Positions 36,323 to 45,527 of a stretch of DNA of 64,000 nt are shown in pieces. This stretch comes from an uncultured Methanosarcinales archaeon. GTDB taxonomy: Archaea; Halobacteriota; Methanosarcinia; Methanotrichales; Methanotrichaceae. Below the pieces are notes generated by a model that saw only the letters and a list, made by a program, of their open reading frames with translations, searched no databases and was not told the origin of the DNA. The first letter of the stretch is position 1, and each line of letters begins with the position of its first letter. The stretch lies in NCBI GenBank assembly GCA_903871465.1, contig CAIQHB010000056.1, forward strand, positions 62,001-126,000, written 5' to 3'. Both the position numbers and the translations under genes were made by a program.

Positions 36323-36457
36323 GATAAATAAATCTTAACCTTGCCGGGACGGAAAATCAATTAAAAAGTCTTCAGACTATTTCAAAGCCTTTAAATAAAA
36401 CAGATGAATCAACGATGTACAAGAGATTACATCATAGTTGGAAAATGGAGTGTCCAG

Positions 36458-37810
36458 ATGAAGATCAAGTACTTGCTCGACGAGGAAGAGATCCCCAAGA
36501 AGTGGTATAACGTTGCTGCAGACATGCCTACGCCCCTGGACGCACCTCTGCATCCCGGGACGCTAAAGCCACTCACTGCCGAGGATATGGAGATGATCTT
36601 CCCCAAAGCGCTCATCCGGCAAGAGATGAGCACGGACCGCTGGATAGACATCCCAGAAGAGGTACGCGACATCTACAGGCTCTGGAGGCCAACGCCACTG
36701 TTTCGGGCCGCAGCACTGGAGAAGGCACTCAAGACACCGGCCAAGATCTACTACAAATATGAGGGTGTCAGCCCGGCAGGAAGCCATAAGCCCAATACGG
36801 CAGTTCCTCAGGCCTACTACAATATGAAAGAGGGCATGGAGAGACTGGCCACGGAGACCGGCGCGGGCCAGTGGGGCTCGGCCCTGAGCTTGGCCACCTG
36901 TCTCTTCGACATGAAGTGCACAGTCTACATGGTGAGATCAAGCTTTGACAGCAAACCCTACCGCAAGAGCGCCATGCGCGTCTGGGGGGCAGAGTGCCTG
37001 GCCAGCCCGTCCGACCGGACAAATTATGGCCGACAAGTCCTGGCCAAGATGCCAGACACACCTGGAAGCCTGGGCATTGCCATCTCTGAGGCGGTTGAGG
37101 ACGCTGCGAGCCACGATAATACCAATTATGCACTGGGGTCAGTGCTCAATCATGTCCTTCTCCATCAAACCGTTGAGGGCTTGGAATTGAAAAAACAGTT
37201 CAAAATGACAGACGACTATCCAGATATCATGTTCGGCTGCTGCGGCGGCGGGAGCAACTTCCCGGGAATGGTTTTCCCCTTCATTCCCGATAAGATGAAG
37301 GATAAGAAGGATCTGCGCATGGTCGCATGCGAGCCTTCTGCCTGTCCCAGCCTGACGAAAGGGCTTTATGCCTACGACTTTGGCGACACCGCGGGCATGG
37401 CACCTGTGATAAAGATGTACACCCTGGGCCACGACTTCATACCGCCTGGAATTCATGCCGGCGGCCTGCGCTACCATGGAGACGCTCCACTGCTCTGCAA
37501 CCTGGTTCACGATGGCCTGATCGAGGCCGTAGCCCTGCAGCAAAACGAGGTCTTTGAAGCGGCCACACTCTTCGCCCGCACGGAAGGCATAATTCCCGCC
37601 CCGGAGGCGGCTCACGCCATAAAGCCCGCCATTGAAGAGGCACGAAGGTGCAGTAAGACGGGCGAAGAGAAGATCATCTTCATCTCCCTGACAGGACACG
37701 GCCACTTCGATCTGGCGGCCTACGATGCCTATAACGACGGCAAGCTGATAGACTACGAGTATCCCGCCGATCTGGTGAAGCAGTCTCTCGCCAAGCTGCC
37801 CCAGGTTTGA
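36458..37810 (+). CDS. trpB2: Tryptophan synthase beta subunit-like protein (TrpB2)
   Basis: From the ATG at 36458, behind GGAG, the protein has about 450 residues. The PLP lysine lies in the motif [18 protein letters not shown], followed by [13 protein letters not shown] and the phosphate-binding loop [11 protein letters not shown]. The long form with the N-terminal extension ([19 protein letters not shown]) is the TrpB2 class, common in archaea and often encoded without trpA. It condenses indole with serine, or possibly phosphoserine. An upstream ATG at 36404 is less likely. The next gene starts 13 bases downstream. Confidence 0.92.
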   Translation: MKIKYLLDEEEIPKKWYNVAADMPTPLDAPLHPGTLKPLTAEDMEMIFPKALIRQEMSTDRWIDIPEEVRDIYRLWRPTPLFRAAALEKALKTPAKIYYKYEGVSPAGSHKPNTAVPQAYYNMKEGMERLATETGAGQWGSALSLATCLFDMKCTVYMVRSSFDSKPYRKSAMRVWGAECLASPSDRTNYGRQVLAKMPDTPGSLGIAISEAVEDAASHDNTNYALGSVLNHVLLHQTVEGLELKKQFKMTDDYPDIMFGCCGGGSNFPGMVFPFIPDKMKDKKDLRMVACEPSACPSLTKGLYAYDFGDTAGMAPVIKMYTLGHDFIPPGIHAGGLRYHGDAPLLCNLVHDGLIEAVALQQNEVFEAATLFARTEGIIPAPEAAHAIKPAIEEARRCSKTGEEKIIFISLTGHGHFDLAAYDAYNDGKLIDYEYPADLVKQSLAKLPQV

Positions 37811-37823
37811 GGGCTCGGTTTTG

Positions 37824-38957
37824 ATGGCAGGAAGGGCCGGGAAGATCGGCTTCCTGATCAACCCCGTTGCAGGCATGGGCGGAGCTGTAGGCCTGAAGGG
37901 CACGGATGGCCTGGCCGAAGAGGCAAGGGCCAGGGGGGCCAAACCCCAGGCGGCCGAGCGGGCCCGGACATGCCTCTCTAAACTCGCCCGGGAATCGAAA
38001 AGCCTTCTCTTTTTTACCGCCAGCGGCGAGATGGGCGAAAGGGCTTTGCACGAATGCGACCTGCATTATGAGGGAGTCTATGAAGCCTCAGAAGAGTCCA
38101 GCTCAATTGATACAAAAGCCGCCTGCCAGGCCTTCCTGGAAAAAGGAGCGGATCTGATCCTATTTTGCGGAGGCGATGGTACGGCGCGGGATGTGGCGTC
38201 AAAGACAGATCAGGTGCCTATCCTTGGCATTCCGGCAGGCGTGAAGATGCATTCCGGTGTCTTTGCCGTCAGCCCTGAAGCCGCAGCAGAGCTGACGCTC
38301 GGCTTTGTCCGGGGCGAACTCAAAGTCAGAGATACAGAGATCGTGGATGTAGACGAAGATCTCTACCGCTCTGGAGTTTTGCAGACCAGGCTTTATGCCG
38401 TAGCTAAGACGCCATACCTTCCCGTGCTGGTGCAGGATAGAAAGAGAATCTATAGCTCCTCAAGCGAGGAGGAGTTCAAGGACCAGATAGCTCTTTTCGC
38501 CGGCGAGTTCATGAGGGACGGCTCAGCCTATATCATAGGAGCGGGAACAACTACCGGCAGGATAGCCGAGCATTTGGGAGTCGAGAAGACACTGCTGGGC
38601 GTAGATGTGGTTCAAAATGGGTTGCTGATCCTGAAAGACGCCGCTGAGAAAGACCTGCTGGACCTGCTAGATAGGGTTAAGAGCGCCAAGATCATCATCT
38701 CCCCCATCGGAGCGCAGGGCTTCATCCTGGGTCGAGGCAGCCAGCAGATAAGCGCAGCAGTAATAAGGAGAGTAGGCACGGAGAACCTGATAATAGTCTC
38801 CACGCCCCATAAGCTGGCGGAGCTATCCTATCTCCTGGTGGACACGGGAGACCCTGAAATTGACAGAAGCCTGAGCGGAAAGAGGCAAGTAGTAACCGGA
38901 TACAGGATAGCTCAGAGAAAGGATGTCTTTGCCGCGTCAATGCCTCCCGGCTCTTGA
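37824..38957 (+). CDS. ATP-NAD kinase-like (AcoX-type) protein
   Basis: The roughly 377-residue protein opens GKIGFLINPVAGMGGAVGLKG. It contains LILFCGGDGTARDVAS, the GGDGT nucleotide-binding signature of NAD and diacylglycerol kinases, followed by ILGIPAGVKMHSGVFA. The C-terminal half has VGTENLIIVSTPHKL. The architecture is that of the ATP-NAD/AcoX kinase family found in archaea. The actual phosphoryl acceptor is uncertain. ATG 37824 directly follows a TTG. It is transcribed with trpB2 (13-bp gap). Confidence 0.85.
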   Translation: MAGRAGKIGFLINPVAGMGGAVGLKGTDGLAEEARARGAKPQAAERARTCLSKLARESKSLLFFTASGEMGERALHECDLHYEGVYEASEESSSIDTKAACQAFLEKGADLILFCGGDGTARDVASKTDQVPILGIPAGVKMHSGVFAVSPEAAAELTLGFVRGELKVRDTEIVDVDEDLYRSGVLQTRLYAVAKTPYLPVLVQDRKRIYSSSSEEEFKDQIALFAGEFMRDGSAYIIGAGTTTGRIAEHLGVEKTLLGVDVVQNGLLILKDAAEKDLLDLLDRVKSAKIIISPIGAQGFILGRGSQQISAAVIRRVGTENLIIVSTPHKLAELSYLLVDTGDPEIDRSLSGKRQVVTGYRIAQRKDVFAASMPPGS

Positions 38958-39640
38958 TGGGTATCAGTTATCTGCGGATTTTCCGGAGTTGCCAGGGCGA
39001 AATGCTATGCCGAAAATGCGGTGCAACTTTTCGGTGATGCACATTCGGTGACATTGATGCCGGAGGAGACCGGCTTGGAGATGACACACGAAAAGAGCGA
39101 GAAGAGCTACATACGTCCCCTGAAGACCCGGCATGCTCCGGTTCATACGAGCCAGCCGTCGCCGCCAACAGAATAGAGTACTTGGAGCGAGAAGAGAATT
39201 GGTTAATAAAGTGAGGCGTGTTCATGTCAAGATGATGGTAACTGCCTTTGCTTTTAGCCCATATCAGCTACGTACACTGAAAAAGTCCGGAACTATTTAG
39301 CTTAGTTGAAGCCATAGAAGAATGATCAAAAAAATAAGAGCGATCAAAAGAGAAATGGATATCAATAGGATGATTGCAGAATGCATTTCTCAAAAATACC
39401 CCTTGAAATGTGGTAATTGGAATCCCCTATTGTCTTTATCCCTATGTCTTCTTGGATTACATGGCCAGGCATTTTTTCTTTTAATCGGCTTTTGCTGGGC
39501 GGGCTAAAATCCGATACCGTAAAGAGATGTTGGCATTTTGAGGAGTAAGGCGACGTAGATAGCGCACACAAGAATATCTCAAGCCATTGGATGAGGGTGA
39601 ATAGCACCCTCACCGTTGCTGAGCTCTTTGCGTTCGATAT
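38958..39640. other. Gene-poor stretch with a transglutaminase-gene relic
   Basis: No intact gene is recognised. GCCGG-aggaga-CCGGC at about 39059-39074 is a small hairpin past the kinase-like gene. The only homology is the relic at 39437-39490, listed separately. The A/T-rich segment before it has no usable frame. Confidence 0.4.
39437..39490 (+). pseudogene. Relic of a transglutaminase-like gene start
   Basis: The bases from TATCCCTATG to TTTTAATCGG closely match the leader and signal-peptide codons of the gene at 45528 (GATCCCTATG ... TTTTAATCGG). One T has been gained in the T-run, shifting the frame. The homology stops at about 39490. It is the 5' stub of a lost family member. Confidence 0.65.
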
Positions 39641-40366
39641 TTACCATACATAGATCCAAACCACGTTGCTCCAACCCGATCTGCTGCCCCACATTGCCAG
39701 TTCATGCCAGCCGCGAGCGTCGCCTATGAATCTTCCGTGGAAGTATCCTGGCATTCTGTAACCCAAGTTGCGCCAGCTACGCTGCCCATTGGGATACATC
39801 TCCCAGGACCAAATGGTTTGTGCTTGGTCGTTATAAGATAGCAGGCTTGTGCTTCTCCAGTAGAAGACCGCCGCGGGATCGGTCGTCCACATTCCATTGT
39901 ACCGTGTCCAGACCTGCAGCCCGCCCACAAGCATATAAGCCATCGTTCCGCTGCCTGTAGACCCCATTCCACGTCCCGATGCCATCAATCCGCCGCTTGA
40001 AACCTCTTGCTGGCTCAAAGATTGACCCTCTGCATAATTCAGCGCCTCGGTACTCGATCCAGATGGTGCAGAAAGAGGCTGTGAAGCACTCGGTCCATCA
40101 GACGGATGGCTCCCCTCAACGGGTTCCAATGCAGGCGTGGGTCCTAGTTGAGGTCCTGGATAGTCAGGCCCATTCGGGTAATTCGGTCCCTGATAGTCCG
40201 GAGTCGAAGGATAATTCGGCCCAGGATAGTCGGGGATTGAAGGATAGTCAGGTCCTTGATCTCCAGGTCCGTATGGTCCCTGTGGGACCGGCTGAGCGGT
40301 GGCGGCTGCTACAAATAAAATAAATGCAGTAAATGCCACTGCAGTCATTATCGATTTGTTCTTCAT
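39641..40366 (-). CDS. Secreted protein with Pro/Tyr-rich repeats and C-terminal surface domain
   Basis: From the ATG at 40366 (behind GGTGAG) the product has about 241 residues. It has a signal peptide, then a low-complexity region of 'YPGPNYPSTPDYQGP' type repeats (about residues 28-75), a Ser-rich linker, and a C-terminal domain of about 100 residues with WEMYPNGQRSWRNLGYRMPG and FIGDARGWHELAMW. This domain pattern (YPxG ... PGY ... D..G.H) is shared in divergent form with 40398-41207, 43115-43834 and 43885-44592. It is probably a cell-surface protein, with function unknown. Confidence 0.72.
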   Translation of the reverse strand: MKNKSIMTAVAFTAFILFVAAATAQPVPQGPYGPGDQGPDYPSIPDYPGPNYPSTPDYQGPNYPNGPDYPGPQLGPTPALEPVEGSHPSDGPSASQPLSAPSGSSTEALNYAEGQSLSQQEVSSGGLMASGRGMGSTGSGTMAYMLVGGLQVWTRYNGMWTTDPAAVFYWRSTSLLSYNDQAQTIWSWEMYPNGQRSWRNLGYRMPGYFHGRFIGDARGWHELAMWGSRSGWSNVVWIYVW

Positions 40367-40397
40367 TTTCACTCACCTGAGATTTGTTAATTTCCGT

Positions 40398-41207
40398 CTA
40401 ACCAAAGCTCGAAGAGATGCTCATCGATCCTTCGCTGCTGCTCATAGATGAATAACCTGAGCTGCTCGAGCCGTAGCTACCACCACTCCGAATGATTGTG
40501 CTTCCGGTCCTTGATACGGTTGAGCCCACGCCAGCTACCGGATTCGTCTGGCCTTGGCTTGCACTTCCCTGCACGTAGAACCTTACGATGTTGCTATAAT
40601 AACCATTTATATTGTACCTTATCATGTGTGTTCCGGGAACATCTCCAAAGAACCACATCTTATATACGTGATAAGATCGGACGTAGCCCATGCCGAAGGT
40701 ACGCACCTTCCCATCAGGATACATCTCCTCGATGGTTATTTGACCTTCTACACTGGGCGTAATCTCCTCCCTGGCGTATCCATTTAAGGGAACGCTCATT
40801 TCAGGATAGCGGTTCAAACCGGTTGAATCGACTATCCACAGGCCATTTGGACCGGATTGCCCTCCAGCAGGCGTTTGCGCACCAAATCCCGGCGCAGTGC
40901 CAGTATCAGAGAGCTGGCCGTAATCCGTAGGCTTCTGAGTCAAATAGCTGCTTCCCGGCGTGCCCCAGGAATTACTCCCTGCATTGCCGGATACGGGCTG
41001 GTTGGGGACAATCTCTTGCTGTGAAACAATATCGCTTGTGAATCCACCATTGTTATCTGAGGGTATTTGCTGTGTTTGTGTAAATCCGCCATTATTTGGG
41101 GTGTCTGGAAATTCGCCAAGAACTCCCGCACTCTGATGTTGTGCGCTAGCAAACAAACATGAAAACAAGATGCAAACAATAAAACCTAATATCAAACTCG
41201 GTTTCAT
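40398..41207 (-). CDS. Secreted protein with surface domain and Ser-rich tail
   Basis: The 269-residue protein has a signal peptide (ending ASAQH) and a Gln/Asn/Gly-rich linker to about residue 120. A domain follows with EEMYPDGKVRTFGMGYV and FFGDVPGTHMIRYNINGYYS. The C-terminal tail (VAGVGSTVSRTGSTIIRSGG ... SMSIS) is nearly the same as that of the transglutaminase-like protein at 30535. GGAGGG precedes the ATG. It lies 31 bases upstream of 39641-40366 on the same strand, suggesting one operon. The shared tail on two different domains suggests an attachment or assembly function (inference). Confidence 0.76.
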   Translation of the reverse strand: MKPSLILGFIVCILFSCLFASAQHQSAGVLGEFPDTPNNGGFTQTQQIPSDNNGGFTSDIVSQQEIVPNQPVSGNAGSNSWGTPGSSYLTQKPTDYGQLSDTGTAPGFGAQTPAGGQSGPNGLWIVDSTGLNRYPEMSVPLNGYAREEITPSVEGQITIEEMYPDGKVRTFGMGYVRSYHVYKMWFFGDVPGTHMIRYNINGYYSNIVRFYVQGSASQGQTNPVAGVGSTVSRTGSTIIRSGGSYGSSSSGYSSMSSSEGSMSISSSFG

Positions 41208-41273
41208 AGTCCCTCCATAGAGCCTGAATGAAGAATGTATTTTCTTGGATTAAATAGATTTCTTAGAAGTAAC

Positions 41274-41579
41274 TCAACAAGAGATTGGTGTAGGAAAAAA
41301 AACACAGCCATTCTCATTACTATGCACATTCAAGTTTTGGGCTTTCAGCTTCCGATAGTCTGAATGGGCCTTATAAATTTTTTGCATCAGAGTCTGAAAG
41401 GTCTCTATATGAGATCTATCTTCGAGGCGTCCCAGTTGAGATACAAATTCCTGCATAGAAATCCCACACATTACGGGAAGACCCGCCTGGGAAAGTGGAT
41501 TTCCCATTCTCGGATATGTTTCCCCTTCTATGCAAAAAGCGATAGCAGCACAAGAATGAGTCAATAAGATAAGCCGCAC
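41274..41579 (-). CDS. Hypothetical ORF following a transglutaminase-like gene
   Basis: A 101-codon ORF from GTG 41579, nine bases after the stop of the transglutaminase-TPR gene. The composition is protein-like (GISMQEFVSQLGRLEDRSHI, then helical KAHSDYRKLKAQ), but no family is recognised and no clear ribosome-binding site precedes it. An N-terminal hydrophobic stretch (LILLTHSCAAIAF) is short. It could be a real downstream gene or the decayed end of a larger one. Confidence 0.4.
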   Translation of the reverse strand: MRLILLTHSCAAIAFCIEGETYPRMGNPLSQAGLPVMCGISMQEFVSQLGRLEDRSHIETFQTLMQKIYKAHSDYRKLKAQNLNVHSNENGCVFFPTPISC

Positions 41580-41588
41580 ACTCGAAGA

Positions 41589-42986
41589 TTAATTCGTACA
41601 GCTAACTCCCCTCTGTGCCATAACAAAGGAATCCGAAGCTTCTTTATCCATTCCCATACCCATCAGAGCTTCTCCTTTCTGTTTCCAGTAGTCAGAGCAA
41701 GGTTTTATCTGGATTGCCCTATCAAAACAGTTTTCTGCCTCCTGGTATTGACCCATAATGTAAAAGGTATCCCCTTTGTCCTTCCAAGCATTGTCTCGGT
41801 TGGATTCTATGGCTATCGCCTTGTCGAAACAGCTTAAAGCCTCATCATACTTCCCGAGGCCGCGTAGCGCCAATCCTTTCAGATCCCAAGCCAAATAGTT
41901 TTCAGGATCTAAGCCTAATGCTTGATCGTATAAACCTGCAGCTACTTCGTAATTTCCTCCGTTATTTTGGGCGATACCCTGATCGATCAGGGCGTCTGCT
42001 CCTCCTGCAGTGGAGTAAGATGCCCGGCTCGGTGCTGTACTATTTTGATAACTTACTTCATCTTGACTTGAAGTGGATGTCTCTGCAGGTTTGCTGAGCT
42101 TGACAGTCTCAGCAGCATGTTTATTCGTCTCAAAACCTTCTGGCGGACGCAATGAAGTCTTCTCATATTGATCGCGAACACTGATTAATGTATGGCGGCT
42201 TCCCTTAAAGAAAGGCCCTCCAGGTTGGTCGGCAGACCAGTCCAGGTTCAACCATATATCTTTGGTATCGGTATCGATATGTGTGTAGATTTTATCGGTA
42301 TCAAACGTCTGCTTGAGCCAATTGATTGTATCATTTATCCGATTATTTGTGGCGTTGAGCTGCCCGAGATAAACCTCAGTATATGCATGTCCACCGGTAC
42401 TATTATTCTGAGCCAGAATAATTCGCGAAGTTCCTCCGATGGATTCAACAAGTGCAGACATGAGGATAGCAAAATCATCGCAATCACCTGCGCCCGCGCA
42501 TCCAGCATCCTTGCCCACCGTCAGGGACTCATTGGCGTAGTTTAAGTAATCCAGACCTCTTGGATCTCTTACATAACGCCAGTTCTCTTTTAGATAGCTG
42601 TAAATTGCGCTGACTTGTTCTATTGTATAGTCTCCCGGATGCTTGGCCTCAAGTAAAAGAGCCTCTTTATGGACGATGGGATTTTCTGGCTCCACTCGAC
42701 AGTTAAGGGTCCTCTTGAGATTTGCTACCTTCGTCTCTGTTGTGCCACCGGGAGCGCTGCCGCCGCCTGTAATGGAATAATCGATCATCTCATTATCAGA
42801 CGGCGCTGATACCAATGGCACACCTGCGAGATCGTAAGATGAACTGACCATGCTCTCAAGTTGATCTGTAGTATAGCTGCTGGCGACTGAATAGCTCTCA
42901 TTAAACACGAAAGGAATGCTGAGAGCTGCTCCTACGCCAATAACACTAAACACAATAACTAGCAGCATAAGGTTATGCTTTGGCAT
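41589..42986 (-). CDS. Secreted transglutaminase-like protein with TPR repeats
   Basis: The 465-residue protein has a signal sequence (LLVIVFSVIGVGAAL), the family N-terminal module (IPFVFNESYS ... TTDQLES ... DLAGVP), and a transglutaminase-like domain with Cys in GAGDCDDFAILMSAL, His in STGGHAYTEVYLG and Asp in IWLNLDW. A Ser/Thr linker follows, then about three TPR repeats (for example YDEALSCFDKAIAIE, YQEAENCFDRAIQIK) to the C-terminus. It differs from its paralogues in the exchanged C-terminal part. TPRs bind other proteins. It is likely an extracellular processing or assembly factor (inference). Confidence 0.83.
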   Translation of the reverse strand: MPKHNLMLLVIVFSVIGVGAALSIPFVFNESYSVASSYTTDQLESMVSSSYDLAGVPLVSAPSDNEMIDYSITGGGSAPGGTTETKVANLKRTLNCRVEPENPIVHKEALLLEAKHPGDYTIEQVSAIYSYLKENWRYVRDPRGLDYLNYANESLTVGKDAGCAGAGDCDDFAILMSALVESIGGTSRIILAQNNSTGGHAYTEVYLGQLNATNNRINDTINWLKQTFDTDKIYTHIDTDTKDIWLNLDWSADQPGGPFFKGSRHTLISVRDQYEKTSLRPPEGFETNKHAAETVKLSKPAETSTSSQDEVSYQNSTAPSRASYSTAGGADALIDQGIAQNNGGNYEVAAGLYDQALGLDPENYLAWDLKGLALRGLGKYDEALSCFDKAIAIESNRDNAWKDKGDTFYIMGQYQEAENCFDRAIQIKPCSDYWKQKGEALMGMGMDKEASDSFVMAQRGVSCTN

Positions 42987-43114
42987 TTGAGATTCACTCT
43001 TCAGTATCAGATTAATTATTCAGGCCCAATGAAATACTTTGCGACTCAGTTCATCTTAGCAACATGAACGCATCGGATAATCAAAAATTTGGTTCCGGAT
43101 TCGATATCCAGAAC

Positions 43115-43834
43115 CTATACAACATCAATTGTTACGTAGTTGCTGGGCTTATCGAAGATCGTGAACAGAGTCACGTGTCTGCCCGGCGTATCGGCATAGA
43201 ACCAGATATACTTGTAACCGGGTGTAGCAAATCCATAGCTGTAGAGTTTTATGCTGCCATCAGGATAGAACTCATAGAGCTTCATCGTTCCGGTATAGGG
43301 CACATACATTAAGTTCTGAATCCAGCCACCAACAGGACAGGTTGCATACCACGACCATCCTGCGGAAGATGCAACCCAGAGCGCCGGTGATTTTGCTGAG
43401 AACACCTGATAGAACGATGTCCAGGGCATGAAAGTGCCACTGTAATACACCGCAGTCGGCGGAGCGGTTTGAACATCGTAATTCAACAGAACCTTCTGTT
43501 GAGTGACGGGCGGAGCTTGGGTAGTATATGTCGCAGTTATCGTGCTGCTACTTACAGTACTTGCTGTTCGTCCAACGCTTCCCAATTGAATAACTGGCTT
43601 TCCGGTCTGAACTGTTGAAGTAACCGCTTTTTCAACCACAGTAGTTGTGGGGCCAGGTGTAGTAGTGACTAGTGTGGTCTGAGTTGGCTGACCTGCAACG
43701 GAGATAGGTGCTCCGGGATAAGCGCCATAGGTTTCGCCACTCTGGGTGTCCTCGGCTAGAACAATCCCAGTCAATGCAATGCCCAGGCAAAAAATACTTA
43801 GGAGCAATAATGCTTTGCGCAAGTTGAACATCAT
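43115..43834 (-). CDS. Secreted Thr-rich linker protein with DTPGRH surface domain
   Basis: Start ATG 43834 (or 43831) behind AGGAGGG. The longer start at 43855 would place the ribosome-binding site inside the gene. The product has a signal peptide (ALLLLSIFCLGIALTGIVLA), a Thr/Val-rich linker, and a C-terminal domain of about 120 residues. That domain has YYSGTFMPWTSFYQVF, WYATCPVGGW, KLYEFYPDGSIKLYSYGFA and YADTPGRHVTLFTIFD, ending NYVTIDVV. It is a close paralogue of the adjacent 43885-44592. Two relics of it exist (31818-31895, 47234-47434). Probably a secreted or surface protein. Function unknown. Confidence 0.78.
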   Translation of the reverse strand: MMFNLRKALLLLSIFCLGIALTGIVLAEDTQSGETYGAYPGAPISVAGQPTQTTLVTTTPGPTTTVVEKAVTSTVQTGKPVIQLGSVGRTASTVSSSTITATYTTQAPPVTQQKVLLNYDVQTAPPTAVYYSGTFMPWTSFYQVFSAKSPALWVASSAGWSWYATCPVGGWIQNLMYVPYTGTMKLYEFYPDGSIKLYSYGFATPGYKYIWFYADTPGRHVTLFTIFDKPSNYVTIDVV

Positions 43835-43884
43835 AATTCCCTCCTGCTTTTTCAATTCCCTTTATTGTCAAGCTTGACCTTGAT

Positions 43885-44592
43885 CTATGCCGCATCGATT
43901 GTAATGTAGTTACTCGGAATATCGGCTATCGTGAGCATAGTTAGGTATCTGCCAGGCGTATCTACTTGGAACCATCTGTATTTGTAGCCCGGCGCAGCAA
44001 AGCCATAGCTATAGTACCTTGTTGTTCCGTCTGGATACAGATCATATACTTTCATGGTTCCTGTAACAGGAACGTACATCTGCTCTTGCATCCAGCCACC
44101 TACGGGACAGGTTGCATACCAGGACCAACCGACTGATGATGCAATCCAGAGTGCAGGGGAGTTTGCCGGAAATACCTGATAGAACGATGTCCAGGGCATA
44201 TACGAGCCGCTATAATATACGGTCGCAGGTGGAGCAGTCTGGATATCATAAGTCAGCAAAACATTCTGCTGCACTACAGGTGGTGCCTGAGTATAATATA
44301 CTGCAGTTACGGTACTTGGGTTAGGTGTCGTAACTGGATTGGTAACAATTGCCCCTGTATTAGCGGCTGGCTGCACAACAGGTGTTGTAATAACTGTGGT
44401 GGGTTGTGTCGGGTACGCCGTTACTGTCGTAGGGGTTGTGACAGGAGTTGGAGTTTGGGTAGGTAACTGAGTGGGTCCATTCGGATAAGCGCCATAAGTT
44501 CCGTCATCTATGGCTACAACCATCCCGGTTAACAAGAGTCCTAGACACAATATGCATAGGACCAGCAATGGTTTGAGCTGTCGGTTTCTCAT
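43885..44592 (-). CDS. Secreted Thr/Pro-rich linker protein with DTPGRY surface domain
   Basis: The 235-residue protein has a signal peptide (LLVLCILCLGLLLTGMVVA) and a low-complexity Thr/Pro linker (TPTPVTTPTTVTAYPTQPTT). The same C-terminal domain as its neighbour follows (SYMPWTSFYQVFPANSPALW, WYATCPVGGW, YSYGFAAPGYKYRWF, DTPGRYLTM, ending NYITIDAA). TAGGAGG seven bases before the ATG is a strong ribosome-binding site. It lies about 50 bp upstream of 43115-43834 on the same strand, a tandem duplication. The Thr-rich stretch is a likely O-glycosylation region (inference). Confidence 0.78.
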   Translation of the reverse strand: MRNRQLKPLLVLCILCLGLLLTGMVVAIDDGTYGAYPNGPTQLPTQTPTPVTTPTTVTAYPTQPTTVITTPVVQPAANTGAIVTNPVTTPNPSTVTAVYYTQAPPVVQQNVLLTYDIQTAPPATVYYSGSYMPWTSFYQVFPANSPALWIASSVGWSWYATCPVGGWMQEQMYVPVTGTMKVYDLYPDGTTRYYSYGFAAPGYKYRWFQVDTPGRYLTMLTIADIPSNYITIDAA

Positions 44593-44816
44593 TTTTTAAC
44601 CTCCTACATCCTTATTTTAGCAATTTTTAGCAATTTAATTGCAGTAAAGACATTCTACAATATAAACAAATCTCTGAGAGGAAGCTTGTATCAATTTTAG
44701 ACAAGGCTTGATAATACATTAGAAATAACTCGTCCCATACTAATCCAACGGTATTTATAAACACAAACCTTTTCATCATGGACGTCAATGAGTTCTGACA
44801 ATAGAGGGATAAATAG

Positions 44817-45470
44817 ATGAAATTAAGCTTCCTTCTCTGGATTGGGCTAATCTTTCTGCTGGAACCTGCACTAACGGCAGATATTCCATACGTTTTCAAC
44901 AATAGTTCATATGATGTGGGCAGCTACAACTCTGATCAGCTTGTGAACATCAGCGCTTCGTCCCCTGAGCTAGCCGGAGTGCCCCCGGTATCTGCCTCCA
45001 GAGATAGCGAGGTCCTGCTGTTCCCAGAGAACAAAACCTACAAGACTGTAGGTGAGATCAAGAATGAGTTTGATTACAGGGTCTGGCAAAAAAAAGGCAT
45101 GATTCTCTTTAATCAGGGCAGATACGATGAAGCTCTTCAAGCATTCGACCAATCGATACAGATGAATCCCAAAATTGCAGAAAGCTGGAGATACAAAGGC
45201 GTTGTGCTGCTGGTCACGCACCATGATCGAGAAGCAATCATGTGTTTTGATGTGGCAACTGCACTCGAGCCATCATTCGCGACCGCCTGGAACAACAAAG
45301 CTGAAGCCTTCTATGCCATGGGCAGATACGATGAAGCTCTTCAGGCTTGTGATAAGGCCATACAAATAGATCTCTGGTCTGCAAAAGCCTGGTATACCAA
45401 AGGCAGGATCTTGAAGACCAAAGCTAAGGAAGCATTTGCAAATGCTAGGGAAATCGAGCAGGAAAGCTAA
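44817..45470 (+). CDS. Secreted TPR protein with the transglutaminase-family N-terminal module
   Basis: The 217-residue protein has a signal peptide (LSFLLWIGLIFLLEPALTA), the short N-terminal module DIPYVFNNSSYDVGSYNSDQ and ELAGVP seen in the transglutaminase-like proteins, and then about three TPR repeats (YDEALQAFDQSIQMN ... YDEALQACDKAIQID). The catalytic transglutaminase domain is absent. The module joins directly to TPRs. GAGGGATA precedes the ATG. It stands just upstream of the transglutaminase-like gene 45528 on the same strand. Possibly a binding partner of the catalytic members (inference). Confidence 0.78.
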   Translation: MKLSFLLWIGLIFLLEPALTADIPYVFNNSSYDVGSYNSDQLVNISASSPELAGVPPVSASRDSEVLLFPENKTYKTVGEIKNEFDYRVWQKKGMILFNQGRYDEALQAFDQSIQMNPKIAESWRYKGVVLLVTHHDREAIMCFDVATALEPSFATAWNNKAEAFYAMGRYDEALQACDKAIQIDLWSAKAWYTKGRILKTKAKEAFANAREIEQES

Positions 45471-45527
45471 AATCAACCACAACAAGAACGCTTTCCCCTT
45501 TGCTAAAATGAGGTATCTCTGATCCCT

